Shown here: positions 54,701-64,000 of the stretch, piece by piece
Position numbering within the stretch: the first letter of the stretch is position 1
Layout: each line of letters starts with the position of its first letter
Assembly (NCBI GenBank): GCA_030549335.1
Contig: CM060198.1
Location: forward strand, 42,386,353-42,450,352
Direction: 5' to 3'
DNA from: Pontederia crassipes
Lineage: Eukaryota; Streptophyta; Magnoliopsida; Commelinales; Pontederiaceae
Length of the DNA stretch: 64,000 nt
The notes under the pieces: generated by a model
Seen by the model: the letters and a program-made list of their open reading frames with translations, nothing else
Databases searched by the model: none
What the model was told of the DNA's origin: nothing
Position numbers and translations under genes: made by a program

Positions 54701-55475
54701 TAATGGATAGAGAACGAAGGCAGTCATATTCTTTTTTGATATTAGAATATCCGACTCATTAGTAGTGTCAGCATGAAACTTTGGGTGATCAACAGGATAT
54801 CCAAACTTTTCCCAACAGCAATCAAAGGGATGATTGGACAGAAGACAGTGGTCACAAAAGAATTTACCACGTCCTCCGGAGTCGTCCACGTCCGCGACCT
54901 TTGCCCTTGTCAGGAAAAACTCCTCTTCCTCTTCCATGTGTAGCAAGTGCAGATGCATCCGCATGAGGAGAGAAATCATCAATACAGGAGAGCCGAGCAT
55001 AGATTTCTTCAGGAGTCGGAATAATTTCTTGTGTCATCAACTAATCCTTGATCAATTTATATTCAGAACCAAGGCCAGAGAGAAACTGAACGGATCTAAT
55101 TTGATCACGTTGCTCTGCCAACACTTTGATATCAGTAGAGAGAGATTGATAGATATCCTGCTCATTCTAGAGGTTAGTCAATGTCCCAAAATAATTTGCT
55201 AATGTCTAATAATTTTTCTTGCATGATTGGATTTCTTTAAAGACCTTGTAAAGGCGAGATATATTATTTTTATGAGAGTGAAGTTTTTGAAGTACCTCCC
55301 ACATAGTCTTGGCTGATTTATAAGCCATGACTTGTTTGGCAACAGATTTGGTCATGCTATTGAGCATAGCAGAGGCGACCCAATCATTGTCAGCATCCCA
55401 ATTTCCTATACGTTCTTCAGATTTTGTGAGGATATGCTTCTTCCTATAGGACCCTACGTAGCACTCGAGAGCCAT
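51760..55475 (-). pseudogene. Copia gag-pol pseudogene
   Basis: From 5' to 3' on the minus strand: gag (NDWVASAMLNSMTKSVAKQV, TMWEVLQKLHS at 55475-55206); Cys/His region CDHCLLSNHPFDCCWEKFGY (about 54845); GAG-pre-integrase FALSLLSISQLTKSLNC and RDGLYYLQ (54629-54417); integrase end with FGCQCFVHL and IFFGYSRTKKGYRCYDP (53784-53640); RT with IWKLVDLP, VGCRWVF, DRYKARLVSKGYT (53150-53000) and the YVDDILIF active site (52645-52620); RNase H with YRAMVGKLLYLTVTRPDIS, YSDAGAHEDKRST and NAESEYRAM (52370-52000), then HIEVDCHFIRD and ADIFTEALP (51880-51760). Many frameshifts and stops make it non-autonomous today. Confidence 0.92.
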
Positions 55476-56155
55476 GGACTAGAGGAGATAATTGGTACCA
55501 TCAAGTTTGATATTGATACCGAGTGGAGTGCTGAGGGTAGATTTAACACCAGAGTTGCTAGATTCAGCTTTCTGATCTGTGATAGTTGAGCACCACGGGT
55601 TCCACAAAAAAGGTCAAGCCCCGATCTTGAGAACTATGAACATAGTGCGATAAGAGAAGTAAGAAGAAAAAGGGGCAGAAAGGAGGAGAGAAGGATGAGG
55701 AGGAAGGGGAGAAGAATAGTGATCAGATCGTTATTGCTCTGATACCATGTTGAGAAACATGTTCTCTTATTATTCACCAAACACTAGTGCCTCCTATTTA
55801 TAATCAAGGTAGGTAATACAAGAAGGGAGAATATGCTAAAATATTACTCTAGAAAATCAGGAATATTATTCAAAAATATTTGGGATATTATCCCAGGAAA
55901 TCTGGAATACAAATCCTGAATAATATTACAAAGATATGCGAAGATATGAAAAGATATGCAAATCATATCTCAACAAATAACTTAACAGAATTCTGTATGA
56001 AGGTCTTAACTGTCAAATCACGATAAATTCGGGGACTAAAATTTGTAAATTTATAGTTTAGCATAGATGCAAAAAAAAAAAACAATAGTTGTGGGGTGTT
56101 AAAGGAAAGTTGTGGCGGAGGGGTGTTACTATTTGAATTCTTTGACACGTACAAA

Positions 56156-56762
56156 ATTCCTCCTCAATATAATTTTTTATTTCCAAATTAATCATTTTTA
56201 TTATTTTAAAAAACATGAATATTCAAGAAATGAATATCGTATTAAAAGATAAAGATTACTTGGATTTCTTTATTAATATAAATTTCCTCAACATTAATTA
56301 TTTTTTCCTTCCAAATTTCCAAATCTAAAATCCATGCCTTATATGAAGTTACGAATACTTTTTATTTGTTTGAAGTTAAATTTATCAAATGGGGAGGGAG
56401 GAGGTAGCCCTTTCTCATCAGTGCCACCTCCTGTTTTGTTCACATTTTTTTTATAAAGAGGATCATCAATGGAAAAAAATAAAAAAAATTGGAGGGTTAT
56501 GATAACCGAGTCAGGAAAAAGATATTGTTGAGAACCATTGACAAAATTTATTGTTTTATTTTTTTTATAATGACATGGATGAGAGAGAAAATTACGGCAG
56601 ACCATTGTTAAAATTTGCTGAAACTTTTGCTGTTTTCTGCCAGAGAAGACATAATTTTCTTTTGGAGGTAAATAACGTTGAGAGTGCCTTGCGCCTCATC
56701 GTGTAAAGATAAAAATACTGAACTTTCGAGTTGGTTACTTTTTTTTCGTTGGTGTGTGCATA
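56156..56762. other. No recognised feature
   Basis: AT-rich sequence with short open frames and no recognisable domain. It would be MetRS intron or upstream region. Confidence 0.4.
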
Positions 56763-56870
56763 AAAACCCTGTCGAATCTCATGAACATGGATCAACGAAT
56801 ATGGCGTCGTATGATCCATGTAGCCGACCCCACATAGTGGGATAAGGCTTTGTTGTTGTTGTTGTTGTTG
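56763..56870 (+). repeat. 5'-truncated SINE-like element, copy 3
   Basis: Runs from 'aaaccctgtcgaatctcatg' to 'tagtgggataaggctttgtt' with a clean (GTT)7 tail. Perfect 8-bp duplication TGTGCATA at 56755-56762 and 56871-56878. It corresponds to the 3' half of 20268-20452 and lacks the 5' half. Confidence 0.85.
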
Positions 56871-57171
56871 TGTGCATACAATCCTGTGGTATTTTTAGTT
56901 CATCAGGCTGAGGATTATGTGCTGCTAAATTTATTTCGTCCTCTTGAATGCCACCTAATCACAAAACATTCATTTACAGTGATCATGGTTGCTAGTTATA
57001 GTTTGCTTGTTTTATTATTAGTTGGTGTTAACTTTTGTTGCATCTATAAACTCGGGCCTAATATTAATCCTAGTTCCAGCCTCATCCTAGGCCACACTCA
57101 TCTTCCACTAGACAAACTTTCCAAGATCTTAATTGTAAGTTTGATGCCATATTTCATAAAATTTAGACCCT

Positions 57172-57234
57172 TAAATTTTTTTTTGAGGAGGAAAAGGATG
57201 GCCGCGGTTGCCATCTATGTATATATATATATAT
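57172..57234 (-). pseudogene. Antisense LINE 3' tail, about 60 bp
   Basis: On the plus strand: a run of T, 'gaggaggaaaaggatggccg', 'cggttgccatctatgtatat'. This is the reverse complement of the 3' end of the neighbouring LINE ('atatataaatggatggcaac' to 'cctctaaaaaaaa' at 62000-62054). It abuts the duplication of that LINE, so it is either an older insertion that served as target or part of a complex integration. Confidence 0.75.
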
Positions 57235-57444
57235 AGCTATGAAATGAAACAACTCGACAGTAAGCATTAACCCCGCTCGCCTCCAGCAGCCCCTGCCAGC
57301 AGCGCCACCAGCCGTCTCCAACATCCCCTGTTGGAGGCGCCACCACTCCATCTCCGGCATCCCCTGTCGGCGGCGCCTAACCTCCGTTTTTCCTCGCTGT
57401 CATCCAATCGTACAGGATGCGGCCCCGACTCCAGAAACTGAATA

Positions 57445-58420
57445 ATGGCTGGACGGCCATCTCCCGGTCAAGGTCATCTCGCCGGCCAGCCACCCATTGT
57501 TTCCGATGCCTGGGAGGACACTGATGCAGCGACCTTGTGGGCCGATGTTGTCGCAGGTCGCACAGTGTCACAGACGTGCGACCGGCCGCCGCCCACAGAG
57601 GAGCATGTGAGACGATGTACGGTCGCTCTTTAATTCAAAACACTGTACACCCTACAGTGTCTGCAACAGTACCTGGGACAGCTGTCGAGCACCAACGCCA
57701 GTCCCCTCCCCCACCCACCAGCGGCCCCCTCCAACACGCCCCCCAGCCACCTCTCACAGCCACATCCATCCGTACCACTAAAATGCCTCGCCACGTAGAC
57801 TCCACGTCACATCAGCCCCTTTCAACAGCCCTCAACCACCAGCTCTCCAAACCACACAGTCAGACTCCACGGCGCACCCCACATCGAACACCCAACCCGA
57901 GCCCAAGTCACACCCAAACCCCCAACACAACCTGGGTCGGGTCCCCCCCCCCCCCCCCCCCCCAACTTGACCCGGGCGGAACTCCACACCCCCTCCCGCC
58001 CTTGCGTTTTCCTCCGGCGCCTCCACCGACGCCGGCCCATCCATCCGGCGAGCCTCTTTCCCCAGCCCACCCCCACCACCAGGCTCCCGACAGCAGCTGC
58101 CGCCATCCCCACTGCGAAAAGGACGTCGGATAGCACCCACACGCGTCTCCACCGCAGCCGAGACGCTGACGCCTCCAGCCTCGCCGCCGGAAACCACCGC
58201 GGCACCCCTGACTCAGGAGACTCAGGGATCCTCGGCGAGCAGAACGCTTCCTCCTTCTCCCCCTCCGGTGCTACCCACGGTGTCCTTGGAGGTGGACCAT
58301 ACCGAGAGCGAGCCCTCTCTCCTCCCTGGACGGCTGGATGCCGACGTCCTGGACGTCGCTGCACGAGCTGGTTTCAGGTTGACCAGGCGACACCTCCGCC
58401 CGCGACCAAAGACATGTCAA
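57445..58420 (+). pseudogene. LINE ORF1
   Basis: Frames give MAGRPSPGQGHLAGQPP, TLWADVVAGRTVSQT, then a long Pro/Thr/His-rich region (57640-58100), and a C-terminal part with GRLDADVLDVAARAGFRLTR (58330-58385). The WADVVAG and DADV..VAARA landmarks match 39785-41535. Compared with that copy, the segment with the two CCHC knuckles is deleted here (the sequence passes from 'cagccacccattgtttccga' straight to the WADVVAG part). A poly(C) slippage tract disrupts the frame. Confidence 0.75.
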
Positions 58421-58538
58421 TGGCCACTTGGAGTTCACCATCCCCCCAGCGGTTCCTGGTGCTCACCTGGGGCGGCTCTAGACGATGGCTAGCAGTGGGT
58501 CGTTGTTCACCCAGTGGCAGGATGACTACACTTTCCTT

Positions 58539-61500
58539 ATGAAGGTTCTTACATGGAATGTCCGTGGCCTTGGGGATGCGGGGAGGCGCCGAACCCTTGG
58601 CCGCTATCTGAGGGAGTGGGAGGTTGATGTGGTCTTCATCCAGGAGACTAAACTCATGGAGTGCAGCACGCAGATATGGGAGCAGATCGGCGGTACTCGA
58701 CTTTCCTAGCACACCTGTCTTAGCTCAATTGGGCAGTCTGGGGGTTGTATCATCGGTTGGCGGGCAGATGGTTCTTGATGACGCCTGAGACGTAGCTCAA
58801 ATGGTTCTGCCTATCTCCTCTCCTATGTATACGGCCCCTGCTCGGGTTCCCTTCGGCCAATTTTGTGGGAGGAGCTATCGGCAGCCCACCTCCATCTTTC
58901 GGATGGCGGACGGTGACTCAATGTCACTCTGGACATGGATGATTGGCCCGCCAGACGACAAGGGAGACCTTGGAGCTGAGTTCAGAGATTTCATCGACTC
59001 TCAATCGTTGTCGGACCTCCCGGCAATGAATTGCAGATTCACCTGGTGGAGCACAACGACACCCTTGTCCAGATCCCGGCTTGACAGATTCCTCAATTCG
59101 TTGGAGCTGGTGAAGGCACACCAGCTTTCGGTTGTACAGGCCATGGACCGACCATTTTCGGATCACACACTCCTTTTGTGGAGGTCCGGAGACGGTCAGC
59201 CCATGTGTTCCCTTTTTCGCTTTGAGAGGTCCTGGCTCTTAGAGGAGGGGTTCAAACAGGCGGTGGCCGAGCACTTTCGGACTCTGCTTCGCGGACTCTT
59301 GCTGACAGGCTCCTCAGCCTGAGGCTTTTCCTTCCGAAGATAGATCCAACGGGAGGCTCAAAGGACCAGGCATTGGAGGCCATTGCCCAGCTTGATCGGG
59401 AGGACTCCTGCCACCTCAGGAGGCGGAGGTGGCTGCAGGCTCAGTCGACCATACAATTGGAGGACAGGTTGGTGAAGATCCAATGGAGGCAGCGCTCCCG
59501 GTAGACTTGACTTTAGGAGATAGATGCCAACACTCGTTTCTTCCACCTATATGCGAGCTCACGGGAGTAGGCAAACCGGATCAACCAGCTGGAGGTGATG
59601 GGCCAAAGGATTACCGGCCACCACCGCGTCGGGACCGCCATTGCCTCCTTGCATCAGGACTATTCTAGACGACGTCATCGTCGGCCTGGAGATGGTCCCA
59701 CAAGCGTATTACTTGTCTTACTAATGATCAGTCTTCCATGTTAGTGCAGACCATCACTGAAAACGAGGTCACTGACGCACTTCACGACCTCAATGGCGAG
59801 GGCTCCCCCGGTCCTGAAGGCTTCCCTATCTTCTTCTTCAGAGTGTTCTGGCTCGTGGTGAGGGAGGACGTCATGGCGGTCATCCAAGAGTTCTCGTGTG
59901 GGAACCGTGGCTTCGAGAGCTTGAACTGGTTCCTACTTTTTATGCTTCCCAAGCGCACGCGAACAGATAGAGTGGAGGACTTCCGGCCGATTGCCTTATC
60001 AAACGCCATCTATCTCATTGTGGCTCGAGTACTAGCTAATCGGCTCCGGGAGGTGCTCCCCGATCCCATCCATCCTGCTCAGTCGGCTTTCGTATATGGC
60101 AGATCCATCACTGATAGCTACTCTATGACCTCTAAGATTCTAGCGCAGTGGAGACGTGGCAGCCGGCAGGCCTTCCTTTGGAAAGTCGATTTTTCCAGTG
60201 CTTGTGATTCTCTCTCGTGGTCTTTCCTTTGGTATTCTTACGGGTGAGAGGTTTCCCTGCGACTTGGATTGCCTGAATGAAGTGGTGTATCACCATTGCT
60301 TCTTTCTCGGTCCTGATTAATGGGTCGATGACCGGGGGCTGGGTACAGCCCCAGCAAGGTGTCCGACAGGGGTGTCCCCTTGTACCCATGCTATTCACGC
60401 TGGCGGTTGACGACCTCGTCCAATGCACCCAGGAGGCATGCCTCTCTGGCCTTTTCAGAGGATTTGTCGATGGGCTGGTGCCACTGTTCCAATATGTGGA
60501 CGACAATGTCTGTTTCATCGAGGGATCAGTGGATGAGGCCAGACAGGTGTCTATTTTGGTGGAGCTCTTTGGCACGACTTCGGGTCCTGAGATCAACTAT
60601 GCCAAATCATCATTCATCCCTTTTGGCATGGTGACGGAGGATGCTCTGCGATGCGCGGCAGAGTTGCGCACACCTGTTGGATCCCTACCTATCACCTACT
60701 TGGGGCTCCCCCCGTCGGACCGTCATATTGGCTCTCGGAGGTGGACCCCAGTTATAGAACAGCTGGAGCGCCGACTTCAGGGCTGGAGCTTCCGGCTCTT
60801 ATCTAGCGGTGCTCATCTTATTCTGCTCCGATCAGTACTCTCATCACTCCCGATCTACTTCTTGTCGGTACTCCAAATGCCTGCGCAGGTACTATCATGG
60901 ATCGACTCTTTGAGGTGCAAATTTTTTTGGCAGGGGTGCAGTCCCACTCGTTGGGCCCACCTTGTGGCTTGGAGCAGCATATGTAGGCCCACCTCGCAGG
61001 GTGGATTAGGCGTTCGGGATCTCCGACGACAGCCTATGGAGGGAGGTTTTCTTCACATGCTACGAAAGTGATCTCTCATGGGACTCTAGGCCCACCATAC
61101 CCTGAGGCTCTTCTTCCTTTTGGAGGGGGGTGGCAGCTATTTTTCCGCCTGTGCAGCCATTTATGACTCCTTCACTCGGCTCTAGGGAGGCCTTCTTCTT
61201 TTGGGGCACGATTGGTTGCAAATTCTTTCCCCCGGTTACTAGCTCTTGCGGCACATCCGGAGTGCTGGTCTCAGATGGGTGACCCTGGGACTGGCTTCTG
61301 GACCCCCCTCTTCAGGTCCCCACTCTCCGATCAGTGGCTTTTTGACTTACTAGCTCTTCACCAGAGGATTGCCCCCTTCCATCCTCATCCGACCCGAACT
61401 GATGGCAGGGTATGGGTATCGGACGCCTTCTCAGCGCGCAGCCTCTATCTTCGTTTCCTTCCGGTTTCCATTGACTCAGAGGACTTTAGAGTTGACCGCT

Positions 61501-61871
61501 GACTCATTTGGCGCTCCCGCTTGCCGCTTAAAGTCAAGATCTTTGCTTGGCTTCTGCGACAGGAGCGGATCCTTTCCAAAGTTTATAGGGCGAGGTGGGC
61601 GACGCATGCGGATACCTCCTGCGTTATGTGTGGAGAGGCGGCGGAGGATGTCATGCACCTGTTCTTTAGCTGCCGCGTGTCTCATGAGGTATGGTTTCGG
61701 GCATCCATTACGGGTGGTGTTCCACTGGCGACGACGGATTTCTGGCAGAGCATGAGGTGGCTAGGTACACAAAGACTAGGTTGGAGACTTCCTGTGGCGA
61801 CCTTTTTGGCAGATGCCTGGGCTATATGGATCCAGCGCAATCGGGTCATTTTTTGTGGGGAGAGATGTTAG
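58539..61871 (+). pseudogene. LINE ORF2 (endonuclease and reverse transcriptase)
   Basis: Start MKVLTWNVRGLGDAGRR at 58539 opens an AP-endonuclease domain (VFIQETKL at 58635, then FTWWS and SRLDRFLNS at 59040-59100 and PFSDHTLLLW at 59152). RT follows: ITENEVTDAL, GEGSPGPEGFP, FRPIALSNAIY, LREVLPDPIHPAQSAFV (59750-60100), WKVDFSSACDSLSW, GVRQGCPL, FQYVDDNV with the catalytic Asp pair (60490-60510), and ITYLGLPPSDRHIGSRRW. The C-terminus is the Cys-rich zf-RVT region [17 protein letters not shown] to [18 protein letters not shown], ending FCGERC-stop at 61870. At least four stops or frameshifts. Confidence 0.93.
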
Positions 61872-62081
61872 GTGGACACTATTGTATACCGCATGTTTTA
61901 CATTCTTCGAGAGTGGGGTTTTGGTTAGCACCTTTTGTCTTTTTGCCGCTCTCCATTGGAGAGCTTTTCACTTGTATATGATATTTCTTTTAGGTGATAT
62001 ATATATAAATGGATGGCAACCAAACTAGTGATCATCCTTTTTCCTCTAAAAAAAAGCTATGAAATGATCAAAATATACAAG

Positions 62082-63240
62082 CATGTTGCCACAACCAGAC
62101 CAGACTGGTCGGTCGGACCAGTGTCGACAACAGGGTCCATTAGGAGGCTTAAAACCGGGGTCACCTTCGGACCGGATTGAGCCGATCAGAAACCGAATAT
62201 AGCTGGAAAAAACTGGAACAAACTGCATTTCAAGCAGACCGGCCTGTTCAGAAAGAAAAAAACAAAAGCTAAAAGGCCCAAACCCAAAACCAAAAATCGG
62301 AATCGAATCTAGCGATCTCCGGCGGTGGCGATCGACTCCGAACGACCATGCGATCGACTACAGCGGTGACGACTGACATCGAACGGATGCGAACGGCTGG
62401 CGGTGAAGGCAGCCGTCGATGGTCTCTTCGGGCCAACCAAAAGGTTCGACAATTCGACTTCATTCGTTTTTCAGTTTTTGTTTTCATTGGTTTTTGGTTT
62501 TCAATTTGTTCGTTTCCTGATTTCCTCAACGACCTCCGCCACCCAGTCCCACGCAGTGGCTCCGCTCAGCCGCTGAGATCCGGTCCCTCCCTCGCTTGTC
62601 GCGCGCGCGAGCCGTAGCGTTGTAGTGGGGATTGGGGAGGTCTCGGGCAGAGAGGTGGGAGTTCTTGCTGGCTCCCTCGCCCGAGTGGCGCTGCCACAGA
62701 CCGCGGGCTGTTGCCTGTCGCGTGCACGAGCAGTGAGGTGGGAGTTCTCGCCGTCTGCCCACGCTTTTGGCAGCGCTGCTGGCTGCCCGCGCTGGTGGCG
62801 GCGCCGGTGAGTCTCTCCCGCACCCGAGCGGGGATGCCTGTTCTCTCCCGCGCCCGATCACGTGTCTTAATTACAGATTTACAGCCTACAGGTGCTGCTC
62901 GAATAAGAAGACAATGCTCCCTGTTCCATGTTCATCATGTGACTTGTAGTGTTGACCTTTAATTGAATTTATTATTAGTATTTTGTCATTGTAAAGTGTC
63001 AATGTTGTGTGAAATGTGATTTTCTTTTTGTTAATGTAATCCAATGTAAACAATTCAATGATTACAGATTATTGATTTTTTTGTTAATGAAATGTGATTA
63101 TTAATTGTTGTCTTTATTATTTATGTTTGATTAAATTATCACAGACTATAATATTTTATTACTAACTGGTCCGTCCGACCGGTCCGACCTGAAACGGAGA
63201 CCTTTCCGGTTCGTTGTCCGGTCCGGTCTTAACAACCTTG
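62082..63240. mobile_element. Probable non-autonomous hAT-like element, 1159 bp
   Basis: The ends are imperfect inverted repeats: left 'catgttgccacaaccagacc', right reverse complement 'caaggttgttaagaccggac'. Both lead into 'ggtc(g/c)gt(c)cgacc'-rich subterminal blocks. Flanks TATACAAG (62074-62081) and TGTACAAG (63241-63248) form an 8-bp duplication with one mismatch. The middle (62540-62870) is GC-rich with 'ctgcccgcgctgg' words and the right part AT-rich. Open frames are compositional. Confidence 0.65.
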
Positions 63241-63248
63241 TGTACAAG

Positions 63249-64000
63249 TGTGAGCTCTCAAGAAGAGAGTAGCAAAAAAGAAAGTAACCAAAACCCCACT
63301 CCCGAAGAAGAAAGGAAGCACGATGAACAATACTCTCTACCGACATCGCTCCCCACAAAAAATGGTCCGATTGCGCTGAAGCCAAATAGCCCAGGTACCG
63401 ACCAAGAAGGGGGCTAATAAAATCCGCCAGCTTTGTCGCTGCCTAACCCAGTCACGAAGTAATTGCCAGAAAGTCTCCGTTGAAAAGAGTCCAGTGTGCC
63501 CAACCACAACCAGAACTCACAAGCCACCATGCACTCTAAGAATAATTGGTCGATGTGCTCCTCCGCCTCGACACAAAGGGGGCCACTCCTCCTATAGACT
63601 TTGGTTAGAATTCTGTCATGCCACGTCAGCCAAGTAAAGATCTTGACTTTCAACGGCCCCCGAGATTGCGAAATAAGTCTATAGACAGCCCTGAAACTGA
63701 CTGAGGAAAATGTGGGGGAAGGAACCGGAGATAAAGACTAAAAGCCCACCCGTCCGACCAGGATGGATTCAACCGAAGAGGAGTCACTCTCTGAAGAAAT
63801 GCCAGGAGCTTCGAGAAGCACTAGTTTGATAATGGAGAGCTGATGAGGGGGGTCCATGCACCGGCGCCCGGGCTGCCAAACTCCGATCAGGTATCCACCA
63901 TTGCATGTGCCGCCAGCGCCCAAAGACGGGGGAAGGATGCCGAGAGTGAGTCTCCAGGCAGCAACTCTTGCCGCCAGAAAGAGAAATCTGCCACAAATCC
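63249..64000 (-). pseudogene. L1-type LINE ORF2 C-terminal part, runs off the window
   Basis: Minus-strand frames contain LKVKIFTWLTWHDRILTKVY, GPLCVEAEEHIDQLFLEC, ACEFWLWLG, and near the 3' end SDHFLWGAMSVESIVHRASF and LREWGFGY. This is the zf-RVT end of an L1-type ORF2, diverged from the 57248-62054 copy. Its upstream part lies beyond 64000. Confidence 0.85.

Larger units (their letters stand above)
51193..55975 (-). mobile_element. Ty1/copia retrotransposon with both LTRs
   Basis: On the minus strand the 5' LTR is 55975-55748 (228 bp) and the 3' LTR is 51701-51193 (509 bp because an RTE LINE is nested in it). Both run TGTTGAGA...TCTCAACA. The primer-binding site 'tggtatcagagc' follows the 5' LTR directly (55747-55736), complementary to initiator tRNA-Met. 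The polypurine tract 'tttgagggagag' precedes the 3' LTR. The flanks AATAG and AATAA are a 5-bp duplication with one mismatch. Coding is complete in order (gag, GAG-pre-integrase, integrase, RT, RNase H) but broken by stops. Confidence 0.92.
50848..56155. mobile_element. Inverted-repeat element split by a copia retrotransposon
   Basis: The left arm 50848-50965 ('ctataaactataaatttaca', 'tttttagttcctaaattt', 'cttccgttaac') is the inverted counterpart of the right arm about 56000-56145 ('ggggactaaaatttgtaaat', 'ttatagtttagcat', 'acaatagttgtggggtgttaaagg'). Everything between 51193 and 55975 is the copia insertion. Removing it leaves a short foldback element of a few hundred bases. The duplication of its own target site was not resolved. 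Confidence 0.55.
57248..62054 (+). mobile_element. Nearly full-length L1-type LINE
   Basis: Bounded by a perfect 13-bp duplication AGCTATGAAATGA (57235-57247 and 62055-62067) and ending in a short poly(A). It contains ORF1 and ORF2 in the L1 order. ORFs are broken by frameshifts and stops, so it is not active, but the exact duplication and colinearity indicate a moderately young copy. A poly(C) run lies at 57944-57962. Confidence 0.92.

Overview
This is nuclear DNA from a flowering plant. The evidence is spliced plant-type genes with GT-AG introns, Ty1/copia, Ty3/gypsy, L1-type and RTE-type retroelements, hAT- and Mutator-like non-autonomous DNA transposons, and scattered fragments of plastid inverted-repeat DNA (ycf2, ndhB, tRNA). 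I cannot name the species from sequence alone. There are no operons, CRISPR arrays, rRNA genes or intact tRNA genes.

Two host genes are clear. On the plus strand, 10950-12486, lies a complete five-exon gene for the NUS1/LEW1 subunit of the dehydrodolichyl diphosphate synthase complex. On the minus strand, 50316 down to 30131, lie the last ten visible exons of a cytosolic methionyl-tRNA synthetase: the KMSKS-type signature, the anticodon-binding domain and the C-terminal EMAPII/Arc1p-like tRNA-binding domain. Its catalytic 5' exons are not in the window. One of its introns is 14.4 kb long and full of transposons.

Layout. 1-9.4 kb: no gene; an LTR remnant, a possible MITE and a long AT-rich degenerate array. 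9.4-17 kb: NUS1 between two oppositely oriented copies of one hAT-like family, then a tandem segmental duplication of about 1.3 kb whose second copy lacks the later transposons. 17.4-21.4 kb: a 0.5-kb hAT element and rearranged plastid DNA, interrupted by a 662-bp retro-insert that joins a SINE-like tail to a rhomboid-like exon. 23-27 kb: a 5'-truncated gypsy element bounded by 130-bp duplicated flanks, with a plastid filler in its LTR. 27.6-29.7 kb: a putative solo LTR with a palindrome array. 30-50 kb: MetRS, with an LTR element carrying only gag, several truncated LINEs, a long-TIR Mutator-like foldback element, a 1.1-kb hAT element and an ORF1-only LINE derivative in its introns. 50.8-56.2 kb: a three-level nest (inverted-repeat element, copia, RTE LINE). 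57.2-62.1 kb: a nearly full-length L1-type LINE with target-site duplications. 62.1-63.2 kb: another hAT element. 63.2-64 kb: the end of a further LINE on the minus strand.

The most notable points are the gene-fragment-carrying retro-insert, the SINE/RTE pair that share a 3' tail, the gag-only LTR element, the ORF1-only LINE with an internal 27-residue repeat, the inverted hAT pair around NUS1, and a MetRS intron whose donor reads AT instead of GT.
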